Of a stretch of 64,000 nt of DNA, positions 46,067 to 54,969 are shown piece after piece. A model generated the notes under the pieces. That model worked only from the letters and a program-made list of their open reading frames with translations, was not told the DNA's origin and made no database searches. The translations under genes and the position numbers were made by a program. The stretch lies in NCBI RefSeq assembly GCF_900116105.1, contig NZ_FPAC01000001.1, forward strand, positions 1,354,862 through 1,418,861, read 5' to 3'. The DNA is from Paenibacillus sp. 453mf. Its GTDB lineage: Bacteria; Bacillota; Bacilli; Paenibacillales; Paenibacillaceae. Numbering within the stretch: the stretch's first letter is position 1; every line of letters begins with the position of its first letter.

Positions 46067-48267
46067 GCTTGAACCGATCACCCAATCCGTTTACACGTCT
46101 GGCTCCTTTCATTCAAGAATTTATATACAAGAAGCGGTGGGATACCCTTCGTGAAGCACAAGTGGAAGCCTGCCGTGTTATCTTTGACACACCGAATCAT
46201 TTGCTGATTGCTTCCGGTACGGCTTCAGGGAAGACGGAAGCCGCTTTTTTTCCTGCACTAACGGAGCTGCATAATCGTCCTCCAGAATCAGTAGGTATTC
46301 TGTACATTGGACCGTTAAAGGCACTGATTAACGACCAGTTCGAGCGAATTAGCGATCTGTTGAAGGAAGGCAACGTGCCGGTGTGGCATTGGCATGGGGA
46401 TGTCTCTCAGGCAGAGAAGACCAAGCTGATGCAGAAGCCTTCAGGTGTGTTGCAAATCACGCCGGAATCATTAGAAGGCTTGCTTATGAATCGGCCAAAC
46501 GCAATTCCCGCCCTTTTTCATGATTTGAGATACATTATCATCGATGAGGTTCACGCCTTCATGGGAGCCGATCGTGGAATACAGGTTCTAAGTCAGATGA
46601 CAAGAATAGAGCGGATGGCTTCCTGCTCGCCACGTCGTATCGGTCTGTCTGCAACCTTAAGCGATTATGAATCGGCTGCAGGATGGCTAGGCGCTGGGAC
46701 GACAAATTCTACCGAGGTGATCTCTCCTCAAGGAGGGAGAAAGCTGAGGTTGTCTGTTGAGCATTTCTCCCTGCCGGATGCCCGGGATGAGAAGCAGGCA
46801 GAGCAATTGGAGCTGGCCAAGCAGGCATATCATCAATATATTTACGACGTGACTCATCTGAAGAAGGCGCTCGTATTCACCAATAGCAGATCGGACGCGG
46901 AACTCACTACCCTGGAGCTTAGGCGGATTGCCGCCAAACGGGAGCAGCGAGATGTATTCCACGTCCATCATGGCAGCATTTCCGCCATGCTGCGAGAAGA
47001 AGCAGAAGCTGCTCTAAAGACAGGGCAGGAACCCGCGGTTGCTGCCGCGACGGTTACATTAGAGCTTGGCATTGATCTTGGTGAACTGGAACGAGTGATT
47101 CAGCTCGGAGCTCCATACAGCAGTTCCAGCTTCGTTCAGCGCCTGGGTCGCTCAGGTCGTAGAGAGGATCAGGCGTCCGAGATGATGTTCCTTATTCCTG
47201 AGGAAGAAGATGAAGAAGCACAGCTTCCTGCCCGGATGCCTTGGACACTGCTTCGTGCCATAGCTGTCATCGAATTGTATCTGCGGGACAAGTGGGTGGA
47301 GCCCGTGGCCGTTCGAAAGAAGCCGGTCGGTGTCCTGTATCATCAGACGATGAGTACGCTAAAAAGCATGGGGGAAGCCACCCCGGCCGAGCTCGCTAGA
47401 CATGTACTTACACTGCCCTCCTTTAGAGAGATTTCCACGAATGAGTATAAACAATTTCTTACGTATCTTCTGGAGACGGATCATATTCAGCGTACAGAGG
47501 AGGGAAGCCTGATCATTGGACTGGGCGGCGAGAAGATTGTGAACAATTACCGTTTTTACGCTGTATTCAAAGATGATGAGGAGCATGTTGTTTATAATGG
47601 CTCGGAAGAAATCGGTTCGATTACAACGGTGCCGCCTCCAGGCTATTGTTTCTCTTTAGCAGGTAAGCTGTGGAAGGTCGAAGAAGTGGATGCGAAGCAT
47701 AAAGCACTTTATGTTAAATCAGCTAAGGGTAAAGTTGATACGCTATGGCTAGGTGCTGGAGGAGACATCCACACCAAAGTCATGCAGAAGATGAGAGAGG
47801 TATTGGCGGGCAGCACCATTTACCCTTATCTGGCGGCAGGTGCAGTGAACCGTCTGGAGCGTGCTCGAAGACTGGCCCGGGAGAGTGGACTACTAAGTAG
47901 CATCATTATACCTGCGGGAGGGGATTCACTCTTCATCCTGCCGTGGGCGGGCAGCAAGCAGTTTCGCACCTTAGAGCGGCTGCTTAAGCATAATTTATCG
48001 CATCGTTTGAATTTACGTTCCATCGTTCCAATGGAACCGTATTATATGGTAGTTTCCGGCAAGACAGATCCGATTACCACGCATCAAGCGATCATCGACG
48101 AACTGTCAAATCTTGAAGATCCCAGCTTATTGCTGGAGCCGGATGAAGCGCCTTACTTAGGAAAGTATGATGAATTCATACTTCCTCAGCTTGTTCGAAG
48201 TGCTTTTAGTGTGGATGGGCTTGATGTTGCTGGTTTAGCAAACACATTAGAACTAAATAAGAGATAG
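46063..48267 (+). CDS. BrxHI/Lhr-like superfamily 2 helicase
   Basis: A 734-residue ATP-dependent helicase. Motif I SGTASGKT (51-58), motif II DEVH (161-164), motif III SAT (196-198), and motif VI QRLGRSGRR (359-367) are intact. About 370 further residues resemble the winged-helix and Lhr-type C-terminal domains (FREISTNEYKQFLTYLLETD). Lhr-like helicases unwind nucleic acids in repair; the BrxHI branch is linked to BREX. ATGA overlap with the ATPase gene shows strict coupling. The last gene before a terminator 51 nt downstream. Confidence 0.88.
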   Translation: MSLNRSPNPFTRLAPFIQEFIYKKRWDTLREAQVEACRVIFDTPNHLLIASGTASGKTEAAFFPALTELHNRPPESVGILYIGPLKALINDQFERISDLLKEGNVPVWHWHGDVSQAEKTKLMQKPSGVLQITPESLEGLLMNRPNAIPALFHDLRYIIIDEVHAFMGADRGIQVLSQMTRIERMASCSPRRIGLSATLSDYESAAGWLGAGTTNSTEVISPQGGRKLRLSVEHFSLPDARDEKQAEQLELAKQAYHQYIYDVTHLKKALVFTNSRSDAELTTLELRRIAAKREQRDVFHVHHGSISAMLREEAEAALKTGQEPAVAAATVTLELGIDLGELERVIQLGAPYSSSSFVQRLGRSGRREDQASEMMFLIPEEEDEEAQLPARMPWTLLRAIAVIELYLRDKWVEPVAVRKKPVGVLYHQTMSTLKSMGEATPAELARHVLTLPSFREISTNEYKQFLTYLLETDHIQRTEEGSLIIGLGGEKIVNNYRFYAVFKDDEEHVVYNGSEEIGSITTVPPPGYCFSLAGKLWKVEEVDAKHKALYVKSAKGKVDTLWLGAGGDIHTKVMQKMREVLAGSTIYPYLAAGAVNRLERARRLARESGLLSSIIIPAGGDSLFILPWAGSKQFRTLERLLKHNLSHRLNLRSIVPMEPYYMVVSGKTDPITTHQAIIDELSNLEDPSLLLEPDEAPYLGKYDEFILPQLVRSAFSVDGLDVAGLANTLELNKR

Positions 48268-48317
48268 AAAGTTTAATCACAGCAAACGGATTTTATATAT
48301 GTGAAGTATGTTTTTGG

Positions 48318-48353
48318 ACAGTGTGATCTTATTAAGGTCACACTGTTTTAAGT
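48318..48353 (+). terminator. Intrinsic terminator of the TerB-ATPase-helicase operon
   Basis: ACAGTGTGATCTT and AAGGTCACACTGT form a 13-bp stem (one G-U) with a three-base loop and T-rich tail. Confidence 0.88.
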
Positions 48354-48497
48354 TGAATTGGCTTGTGGAAGTAGTAGAGATGCAATGATGTTAGTAACGA
48401 CATTTATTTTCCGTAATTAATATTATGTAAACTATCGTATAGTTGGAGCAAACATCTTAAACTTGAGGAGGCTGCCTGGTATACACCAGTTCATATT

Positions 48498-48802
48498 TTA
48501 AGCGGAAGTGTTGGCTCTGAACCCGAGTTCTTCGATTGCCTTGGTGAGCAGTAACCGGGAGCTCGCAGCCTTGAATGTGAACGGAGCAGCAGCTTGAAGT
48601 GGATAAGCCTGTGCTAAAGGCGAGAGGACATCGAATGGAGACCATTCGTGTAAAACTCCCAACATAACAGATGAGGGGTCTGTCATAGCATCCATCGTTC
48701 GTTCTTGTATCCATTACGAGCAGTGAGCCTTATAATCAAATCACCAGCACGAATTTCATAAAAAGGTATGATGACATAATCTCCATTTAGTGAAATTTTA
48801 GA
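48498..48802 (-). pseudogene. Possible frameshifted unknown gene
   Basis: Two adjacent minus-strand frames read naturally when joined: KISLNGDYVIIPFYEIRAGD to GYKNERWM (about 48802-48690), then in another frame DAMTDPSSVMLGVLHEWSPF to TKAIEELGFRANTSA (ending at 48498). No start codon with a ribosome binding site and no family match. It may be a decayed gene or chance; it sits in the otherwise empty 730-nt gap after the helicase. Confidence 0.35.
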
Positions 48803-49000
48803 CTACTGAGGATGAGGTTATGTCTATTTTCATATCATGGCTTGAGTATAATTCAAGTTTTGTTTCATTGTTCTTCGTTTGATCTGCATAATTGATCATA
48901 GAACGCTCTGAATGGAGGATAGGAAAGGAAGACGCTTACAGGTATACTCATAGAAACCTGATATGCGTAATTCACGAATAAAAAAGGACGGGTGGAAAAA

Positions 49001-49594
49001 ATGAGGATCGCATTTGTACTATTCAACGGTATGACAAGCATGGATTTTACGGGATTTTACGAAGCTATCACCTGGTTAGGGATACTTAAGGCGAAAGAGA
49101 ACGTATCCTGGACCTTCTGTTCGGATAAGGAGGAGGTGACGGATGATCGGGGGCTGACAATGAAAGTGAATGAAATAAACCCGGATTTGGGTAAGTTTGA
49201 TCTTGTCTTCGTTCCTGGCGGCATGTCTACAAGAGAGCTTCGTCACGATCATTCCTTTATTGATTGGATTCGGACTGCGAAGCATGTTCCATATAAGGTA
49301 TCTGTCTGCACAGGTGCCTTATTGTTTGGAGCTGCGGGTTTCCTTGAGGGAAGGAGAGCAACCACGAACTCTTCAGCTTATGAACTACTGGCTCCGTACT
49401 GCAAGGAAGTTATTGAAGCGAGAGTCGTAAGAGATGAGGGAGTTATCACCGGTGGTGGAGTAACGGCCTCTATAGATTTGGGATTGTATATGATCGAGTG
49501 GCTTACGAATACAGAAACCGCTTTGCTTGTGCAACAGAAGCTGGAATATCCATATTATCAGGCAGGCAATCTGAGTGAGGTATATGGGAGTTAA
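49001..49594 (+). CDS. DJ-1/PfpI-family protein
   Basis: A 197-residue protein of the DJ-1/ThiJ/PfpI fold. The nucleophile elbow SVCTGALLF carries the conserved Cys, an acidic residue follows early (YEAITWL), and FVPGGMSTREL is the usual strand before the elbow. ATG at 49001 sits after GGACGGGTGG; GTG at 48992 falls inside that sequence. Closest in form to the isonitrile hydratase-like or regulator-less branch; the reaction is not predictable. Stands alone. Confidence 0.82.
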   Translation: MRIAFVLFNGMTSMDFTGFYEAITWLGILKAKENVSWTFCSDKEEVTDDRGLTMKVNEINPDLGKFDLVFVPGGMSTRELRHDHSFIDWIRTAKHVPYKVSVCTGALLFGAAGFLEGRRATTNSSAYELLAPYCKEVIEARVVRDEGVITGGGVTASIDLGLYMIEWLTNTETALLVQQKLEYPYYQAGNLSEVYGS

Positions 49595-49931
49595 AGGATG
49601 GACTTGACTTTGTAGAAGAAAGGGGTTTTATTATGTGTAAGTAGAGTGGAAAGTGGAATAGCAGTACTCATTGGAATATTCGGATATAAAAAGCATATCA
49701 TTTGTACAAACCTCAGCAAGGACAATGATTTTTTGCTGCTACATTAACCTCCTTAGGTCCTCTAAAAAGGTAAAGATTTGGATCCTATATAAATTTTTGT
49801 TTATTATGGAGTAGATAAAAGCTATAGATAATTATAGAGATACACTTTTCTAAGATTCGATAAATAACGCTTATGTTTGATGCGCTTACAAACACGATAC
49901 AATCTTCATTCAATAGGAAGGGGAAATATGA
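49595..49931. other. AT-rich intergenic region before xylan operon 2
   Basis: 337 nt without a gene. TACAAT (around 49897-49902) could be the -10 box of the regulator genes, and TTTGATGCGCTTACA just upstream resembles a cre site with two mismatches. No terminator for the PfpI-type gene was recognised. Confidence 0.35.
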
Positions 49932-51458
49932 ATGTTGGATGTATTATTGGTCGATGACGAGCCGTGGGTGCTAGAGGGCTTGCGAACCATGGTAAACTGG
50001 GACAAATACGGTTTCCAAATCTGTGGAGAGGCTGAGAATGGAAATGTCGCTTGGGCCATGATTGAAAAACTTCAGCCGGATCTCGTGTTCACGGATATTC
50101 AAATGCCTTCAGTGAATGGCCTTGAACTGATAGATCGTTCTAGACAAGTGCTCGACAGACCACCTCGATTTGTCATTTTAAGCGGCTATGATAGCTTTGA
50201 GTATGCGAAAATAGCTCTGGAGCAACGTGTTGAGGATTACTTGCTCAAGCCGATTGATGAAATCGAGATTGAAACTGTATTAGATTTGATCGGGCGTAAG
50301 ATGTTGGAGGAGCACGTTTCAGCGGAAATGTATCAACGTGAACATGACTTATATGTAAATTGTTTGTTCAATCGCCTGCTTCAAGGAGATGACAGCAGTG
50401 ATCTGCAAGACGAAGTGAGCAGAGCTCTTCGAATGGAGGGTCATGAGAACGTGGCCTGTCTTCTGATTTCAACGGATGCCAGTATTGAAGACGTGAAAGA
50501 GCAATTGCATAGTTGTTCTGGCATCCATTGTTCAAAACTTTTTGCAGATATGGAAGGCAATATCGGAGTGTTTGCTGCCGACATTAATGATTCTCTGAAG
50601 AGGCTTGAGGCGTTGGGCAAAGGTCTATCTGAATTATATTCTGATCGTGCCTCAATTATTGTGGCATTTGGACATAAATCAGGCGGAGTATACGGCATGC
50701 GCTCAGCATATGAAAAAGCTCTATTCGCATTGAAATGGAAACGCTATCATTGCGAGGCGGGCTTTGTCAATCAAGGGGATTTGCCACAGAATGAAAGCAT
50801 GGCTAAAGTAAATCAAAAAGCTTTGACCGAACTAATGCAAGTTATTTTATTAGGCGAACAGGACAGGGTGGAAGGAAAGATGCAAGCGATGCTTGCTAAT
50901 CCTGACTCCGAGCTAGCAGTGTCAAATATAGAACACGTCCGAGTTCAATTAATTGCTCTTGAAATGAGGATTCTAAGACATTTAAAGGAGCTGAAAGGAG
51001 ATGTTGGCAACTTTTTGATATATGTTAAAAATATGGCATCCGACATTAATGGAATACACACATATCCTGAGTTTCGGGATTACGGGCTTAAGCTGAGCTT
51101 TAAAGCTATGGAGACGCTCCAGGAACAACGAAAACAAAAGGAATGCAACACGATTTTTCAGGTGGAACAGTATGTCAATCAGGAGTTCCGACAAAAGTTG
51201 CAGCTCCAGGAGCTGGCATATAAATTTCATATGAACGCCAACTATTTGGGGCAAGCATTCAAACAGCAGACAGGTAAGGCTTTTCGGGAGTATTTGAATG
51301 ATAAGCGGATTGAGGAGGCAAAACGTTTGTTGCGTCAAACCAATATAAGCATTGCTGACGTTGCGGTACATTCGGGTTATCTGAGTGCCGACTATTTTAT
51401 AAGTCAGTTCAAGCGAATGACGGGCATGGCACCTTCACAGTATAGAAAACAGCAATAA
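49932..51458 (+). CDS. YesN-type response regulator (receiver plus AraC domain)
   Basis: A 508-residue transcription activator. Receiver domain at 1-120 with LLVDDEP, phospho-acceptor Asp in FTDIQMP (near residue 55), and LLKPID; a central ~270-residue linker; and an AraC-type double helix-turn-helix at the end (YLGQAFKQQTGKAFREYL, AKRLLRQTNISIADVA, GMAPSQYRK). Starts behind AGGAAGGGG. It precedes the YesM kinase gene by 36 nt. It probably activates the transport operon when phosphorylated by that kinase. Confidence 0.92.
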   Translation: MLDVLLVDDEPWVLEGLRTMVNWDKYGFQICGEAENGNVAWAMIEKLQPDLVFTDIQMPSVNGLELIDRSRQVLDRPPRFVILSGYDSFEYAKIALEQRVEDYLLKPIDEIEIETVLDLIGRKMLEEHVSAEMYQREHDLYVNCLFNRLLQGDDSSDLQDEVSRALRMEGHENVACLLISTDASIEDVKEQLHSCSGIHCSKLFADMEGNIGVFAADINDSLKRLEALGKGLSELYSDRASIIVAFGHKSGGVYGMRSAYEKALFALKWKRYHCEAGFVNQGDLPQNESMAKVNQKALTELMQVILLGEQDRVEGKMQAMLANPDSELAVSNIEHVRVQLIALEMRILRHLKELKGDVGNFLIYVKNMASDINGIHTYPEFRDYGLKLSFKAMETLQEQRKQKECNTIFQVEQYVNQEFRQKLQLQELAYKFHMNANYLGQAFKQQTGKAFREYLNDKRIEEAKRLLRQTNISIADVAVHSGYLSADYFISQFKRMTGMAPSQYRKQQ

Positions 51459-51494
51459 GACGTTGGAAGATAAGAAGCATGAACGAAGGATGTG

Positions 51495-53327
51495 ATGACA
51501 AATATGTTCTCAAAACTCCGTGTCCGCAGCATTGTAAATGATATTCCATTGAACTATAAGTTCATGCTGATATTTCTAATTGGAATTTTACTTCCCATCT
51601 TTGCGAGCTATTATTTGTTCATGGATCGTATGTCTGAGCTAATCAAGGAACGAGAGGAGCAGAATTTGAAAATATCATTGGAGCGCGCAAGAAAAGACAT
51701 CCATTCAATGATTGATGGTGGTATTGCTGTGAGTCATGCATTGATCACAGACAAATTATTGACCGAATCCATGGATCGGGACTATGATGGACAGCTGGAT
51801 TTCTACAGCACGTTTGATGATATGCTCCGCCATCGAGTGACTTCCTATATTCCGACAAATAACCAAATTCAGCGTATCGGCATATACACCGACAATCCAA
51901 CCATAGTCCCCGGTGGGGATTATTATTTTCTGGATAGTACAATGCATTCCAGTGGCTGGTATCAGCAGTGGAAAGCGGCGGGGGAATCTCTAAGAGTAGT
52001 CGCATATCGTGATCAGGCGGTCAACAATCGTGCTGCGACCTCCTCGTATTTAAGCATAATTGAAAAAATGGACTATTACTATGCACACAGCTCTTATCAG
52101 AAGCTGGTACGCATCGATTTTTACCTCAACCGATTCTATGATGTGATTGCAAGAGAAAAAAATTCTCTTGAGTTGTATCTTGTTAATGACCAGAATCAAA
52201 TCATTGTGTCTGCGGATGATAAATTTCATGGAGAGGTTGACAGCCAATATTCATTGTTCGATGCAAGTAAGATGGCAGATAAAGATATACATATTGTTCC
52301 AATAGGAAGTGCCAGCTATATTAAAGGCTGGAAGTTGATTGGTTTGCCTCAGGGAACACATGTCAAGGAAGCGATGCTATCTATGCAGCTCTATTTCGGA
52401 ATGCTGGCTGGGATAATTACCCTAATCACTTCCATTTTCATCTATGTCATGCTGCGTTCCTACAATCATCGCGTAAAGCGATTATCTAGACACATGAAAA
52501 AGGTGGGGAATGAGAAATTTGAGCTGATCAATATTGACGGTGGGCAAGACGAGATTGGTCATTTAATTTGCAACTTCAATATGATGACTGTTCAAATAAA
52601 GTCATTGATCAATAACGTATACAAGCTTGAAATCCAGCAACGAAGCCAGGAGGCTGAACGTATCCGTGCCGAGCTTTATATGCTGCAAAGCCAGATGAAC
52701 CCCCACTTTTTATTCAATACGCTGAATGCATTGCTTGTGGTAAGTGCCAAAAATAATTATGTGGAGGTCAAGGATATAATTAAGGACCTGTCCAAGCTGC
52801 TTCGTCGCCTGTTGAATTGGAAGGACGATGTGGTCACTCTGGAGGAAGAAATGAGTTTTACAATCATGTACTTGGGGATTGAGAAATTCCGTTTTCGGGA
52901 CAAGTTTGAATATCATATTGACATTACCGACGAGGCAAAGCTATATAAAATACCGAAAATGAGTATCCAGCAATTAGCAGAGAACGCATGCAAACATGGA
53001 ATACAAGCCATTGAGGGCCTTGGCATCGTCACGATTCGGGCTGGAATCGTGAACGAGCATCTGCGCGTTGTTGTATCCGACAATGGTAAGGGGATGGACC
53101 AGGAGCGACTGCAATCGGTTTTGGATCATATGCGAAGAAAGGAAGAGAGTGAAGGATACAATATTGGGATGCGTAATGTATATCGCCGTCTTGAACTGTA
53201 CTATGACGATAAAGTGAGGTTTGACCTGGTGAGCAGACTTGGGGAGGGGACTGAGGTGTCCTTCGAAATTCCGTTGCATCTGTTGGAACGACAGGGTGAA
53301 GAAGGAGGCGTGGAACATGGCATTTAA
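51495..53327 (+). CDS. YesM-type membrane sensor histidine kinase
   Basis: A 610-residue kinase with TM1 (~22-42), an extracellular sensor of ~250 residues, TM2 (~298-318), HAMP, His box QMNPHFLFNTLNAL with phospho-acceptor His404, and ATPase motifs ENACKHG and SDNGKGMD. ATG at 51495 overlaps the AAGGATGTG ribosome binding site; ATG at 51504 is an alternative. It is flanked by two YesN-type genes, overlapping the second by 11 nt, so it may feed two regulators. Likely ligand: a xylo-oligosaccharide, from the operon content. Confidence 0.92.
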   Translation: MTNMFSKLRVRSIVNDIPLNYKFMLIFLIGILLPIFASYYLFMDRMSELIKEREEQNLKISLERARKDIHSMIDGGIAVSHALITDKLLTESMDRDYDGQLDFYSTFDDMLRHRVTSYIPTNNQIQRIGIYTDNPTIVPGGDYYFLDSTMHSSGWYQQWKAAGESLRVVAYRDQAVNNRAATSSYLSIIEKMDYYYAHSSYQKLVRIDFYLNRFYDVIAREKNSLELYLVNDQNQIIVSADDKFHGEVDSQYSLFDASKMADKDIHIVPIGSASYIKGWKLIGLPQGTHVKEAMLSMQLYFGMLAGIITLITSIFIYVMLRSYNHRVKRLSRHMKKVGNEKFELINIDGGQDEIGHLICNFNMMTVQIKSLINNVYKLEIQQRSQEAERIRAELYMLQSQMNPHFLFNTLNALLVVSAKNNYVEVKDIIKDLSKLLRRLLNWKDDVVTLEEEMSFTIMYLGIEKFRFRDKFEYHIDITDEAKLYKIPKMSIQQLAENACKHGIQAIEGLGIVTIRAGIVNEHLRVVVSDNGKGMDQERLQSVLDHMRRKEESEGYNIGMRNVYRRLELYYDDKVRFDLVSRLGEGTEVSFEIPLHLLERQGEEGGVEHGI

Positions 53328-54852
53328 AGTACTGTTGATTGATGATGAGCCCTTGGCGCTCGAGGGCCTGCAGTTGTGGATACCATGGGAGAATCTTGGC
53401 TTTGAAGTGTGTGGGGTCTGCACAAACGGTGCTGAAGGCTTGCAACAAATGGAGAAGTTGGAGCCCGATCTTGTCATGGTCGATATACATATGCCTGTAA
53501 TGAATGGCCTAGAGATGATTGAGGCATGGAGACTCAGAGGCAACCAGTCAACCAGATTCATTATTCTTACAGGATACAGCGATTTTTATTATGCTCGAAA
53601 AGCACTTAAATTTAGAGTTTCCCACTATTTGCTAAAACCACTGGATGAGGAACAGGCGGAGCTTGAAATCCGTCAAATGGGACAAGAACTGATCAAGGAG
53701 CAGGAGCAGCTTCATATTGAACAGATCGCTCGGAGAGAGCGGGAGCATTTGATGATGAAAGAGGCATTGAAAAGCAAAGATCTGTCCTCGGAAGCAAATT
53801 GCTTAATGGAGTCCCTATCACAAACATCGGATGTTTGGAATGTATGCCTGGTTCAGGTGTCTGGGGAAGATTATGGGCGATGGAGTAATATTGCTGCAGA
53901 ATGTCTTAACGGATCTAAAACCGTGTATATGATTCGCTTGCGAGATGATTTGGTTTCCATCGTGTTTAACGATTCAGACTTTACAGGCCAGGAAACAGGA
54001 GGTATTGATAGAAAGCAACTAGAGGAAATGGCTCGCCGTCTGGCGGGCTTTCGTGCATTTATGGCGATTGGAGAAGCCGAAACCTCTCTCACTCGTATCA
54101 GCCACTCCCGAGCAACAGCGGAGAAAGCGCTCCTACATGCCTTTTATGAATCGGATAAGAACTTAATTATAGATTATAAGACGCTCAAGGATCATGATTT
54201 TCAATGGCATTACGATCAGGTACAAATAATGGAAAGAATACTGGGAGCACTTCAACTTATTGATCATGACGCTTACCAGTCCGTAGTGGTATTTATTGAA
54301 CAATCCTTTCGGAAAATACGGCTCCATCCGGATGAAGCCCGTAAATTCGTCATTTACTTACTCCATGAAATTCGTGCATATATGGGGGAACAGCTGGCGG
54401 AGGATTCGAACCTTCTGTTCGAAATCCCAAATCTAGATGAAGTTCTGCTGACTCTCAACGATTTGATCGCTATTCTTCAATCATGCGGACGTGTCTGCTT
54501 CGAGCTGTTGCTTAAGGAGAACGCGTGCGAAGCACTAGGAATTGTCCAAGATATCAATGATTATATTCATACACATTACCGCGAGGGATTAACCATTAAA
54601 AAGCTGGCGGAACGTTTCTTTCTGCATCCTGCTTATTTGGGTCAATTGCTGATTCGGAAAAATGGAATCGGCTTTAATGAACTGCTTCATAATATGCGGA
54701 TTAAGGAAGCTTGTCGCCTGCTTCAGATGAACCAATACAAAAATAGTGAGGTTTCGGAAAAAGTTGGATATTCCAGTTACCATCTTTTTTTAAAGCATTT
54801 TGAGAAACGGTTGAATATGTCCCCCAATGAATACAAGACTAAGAATACCTAA
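53317..54852 (+). CDS. Second YesN-type response regulator
   Basis: A 511-residue regulator. ATG at 53317 follows AGGAGG with eight-base spacing, inside the end of the kinase gene. Receiver motifs LLIDDEP, VMVDIHMP (phospho-acceptor Asp) and LLKPLD are intact, and the C-terminus holds an AraC-type double helix-turn-helix (YLGQLLIRKNGIGFNELL, EACRLLQMNQYKNSEVS, NMSPNEYK). The central region is only distantly like that of the first YesN. It is the gene nearest the binding-protein promoter and therefore the more probable direct activator. Confidence 0.92.
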   Translation: MAFKVLLIDDEPLALEGLQLWIPWENLGFEVCGVCTNGAEGLQQMEKLEPDLVMVDIHMPVMNGLEMIEAWRLRGNQSTRFIILTGYSDFYYARKALKFRVSHYLLKPLDEEQAELEIRQMGQELIKEQEQLHIEQIARREREHLMMKEALKSKDLSSEANCLMESLSQTSDVWNVCLVQVSGEDYGRWSNIAAECLNGSKTVYMIRLRDDLVSIVFNDSDFTGQETGGIDRKQLEEMARRLAGFRAFMAIGEAETSLTRISHSRATAEKALLHAFYESDKNLIIDYKTLKDHDFQWHYDQVQIMERILGALQLIDHDAYQSVVVFIEQSFRKIRLHPDEARKFVIYLLHEIRAYMGEQLAEDSNLLFEIPNLDEVLLTLNDLIAILQSCGRVCFELLLKENACEALGIVQDINDYIHTHYREGLTIKKLAERFFLHPAYLGQLLIRKNGIGFNELLHNMRIKEACRLLQMNQYKNSEVSEKVGYSSYHLFLKHFEKRLNMSPNEYKTKNT

Positions 54853-54906
54853 GCTTTTCTCGGAAAGAGCTTTAATTCGAATATAGTTTCATAATGGCGT
54901 GAAATT

Positions 54907-54939
54907 TATAATGAAATTGTTCTATTGAAAGGGCTTACA
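54907..54939 (+). promoter_or_regulatory. -10 box and CcpA (cre) site upstream of binding lipoprotein 2
   Basis: TATAAT at 54907-54912 is followed by TTGAAAGGGCTTACA (54925-54939), one mismatch from the cre consensus. Being 12 bp past the -10, it would block elongation or initiation when CcpA is active. The match to the operon 1 site (GCTTACA core) supports a shared catabolite control. Confidence 0.5.
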
Positions 54940-54969
54940 TTACGAAGGATCAAACTTTGGAGGTGCTTT

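Noticed and set aside
42836..48267. Complete BREX locus
   Set aside because: Only BrxD-like and BrxHI-like genes are present; no PglX methylase, PglZ, BrxA, BrxB or BrxL in the surrounding sequence.
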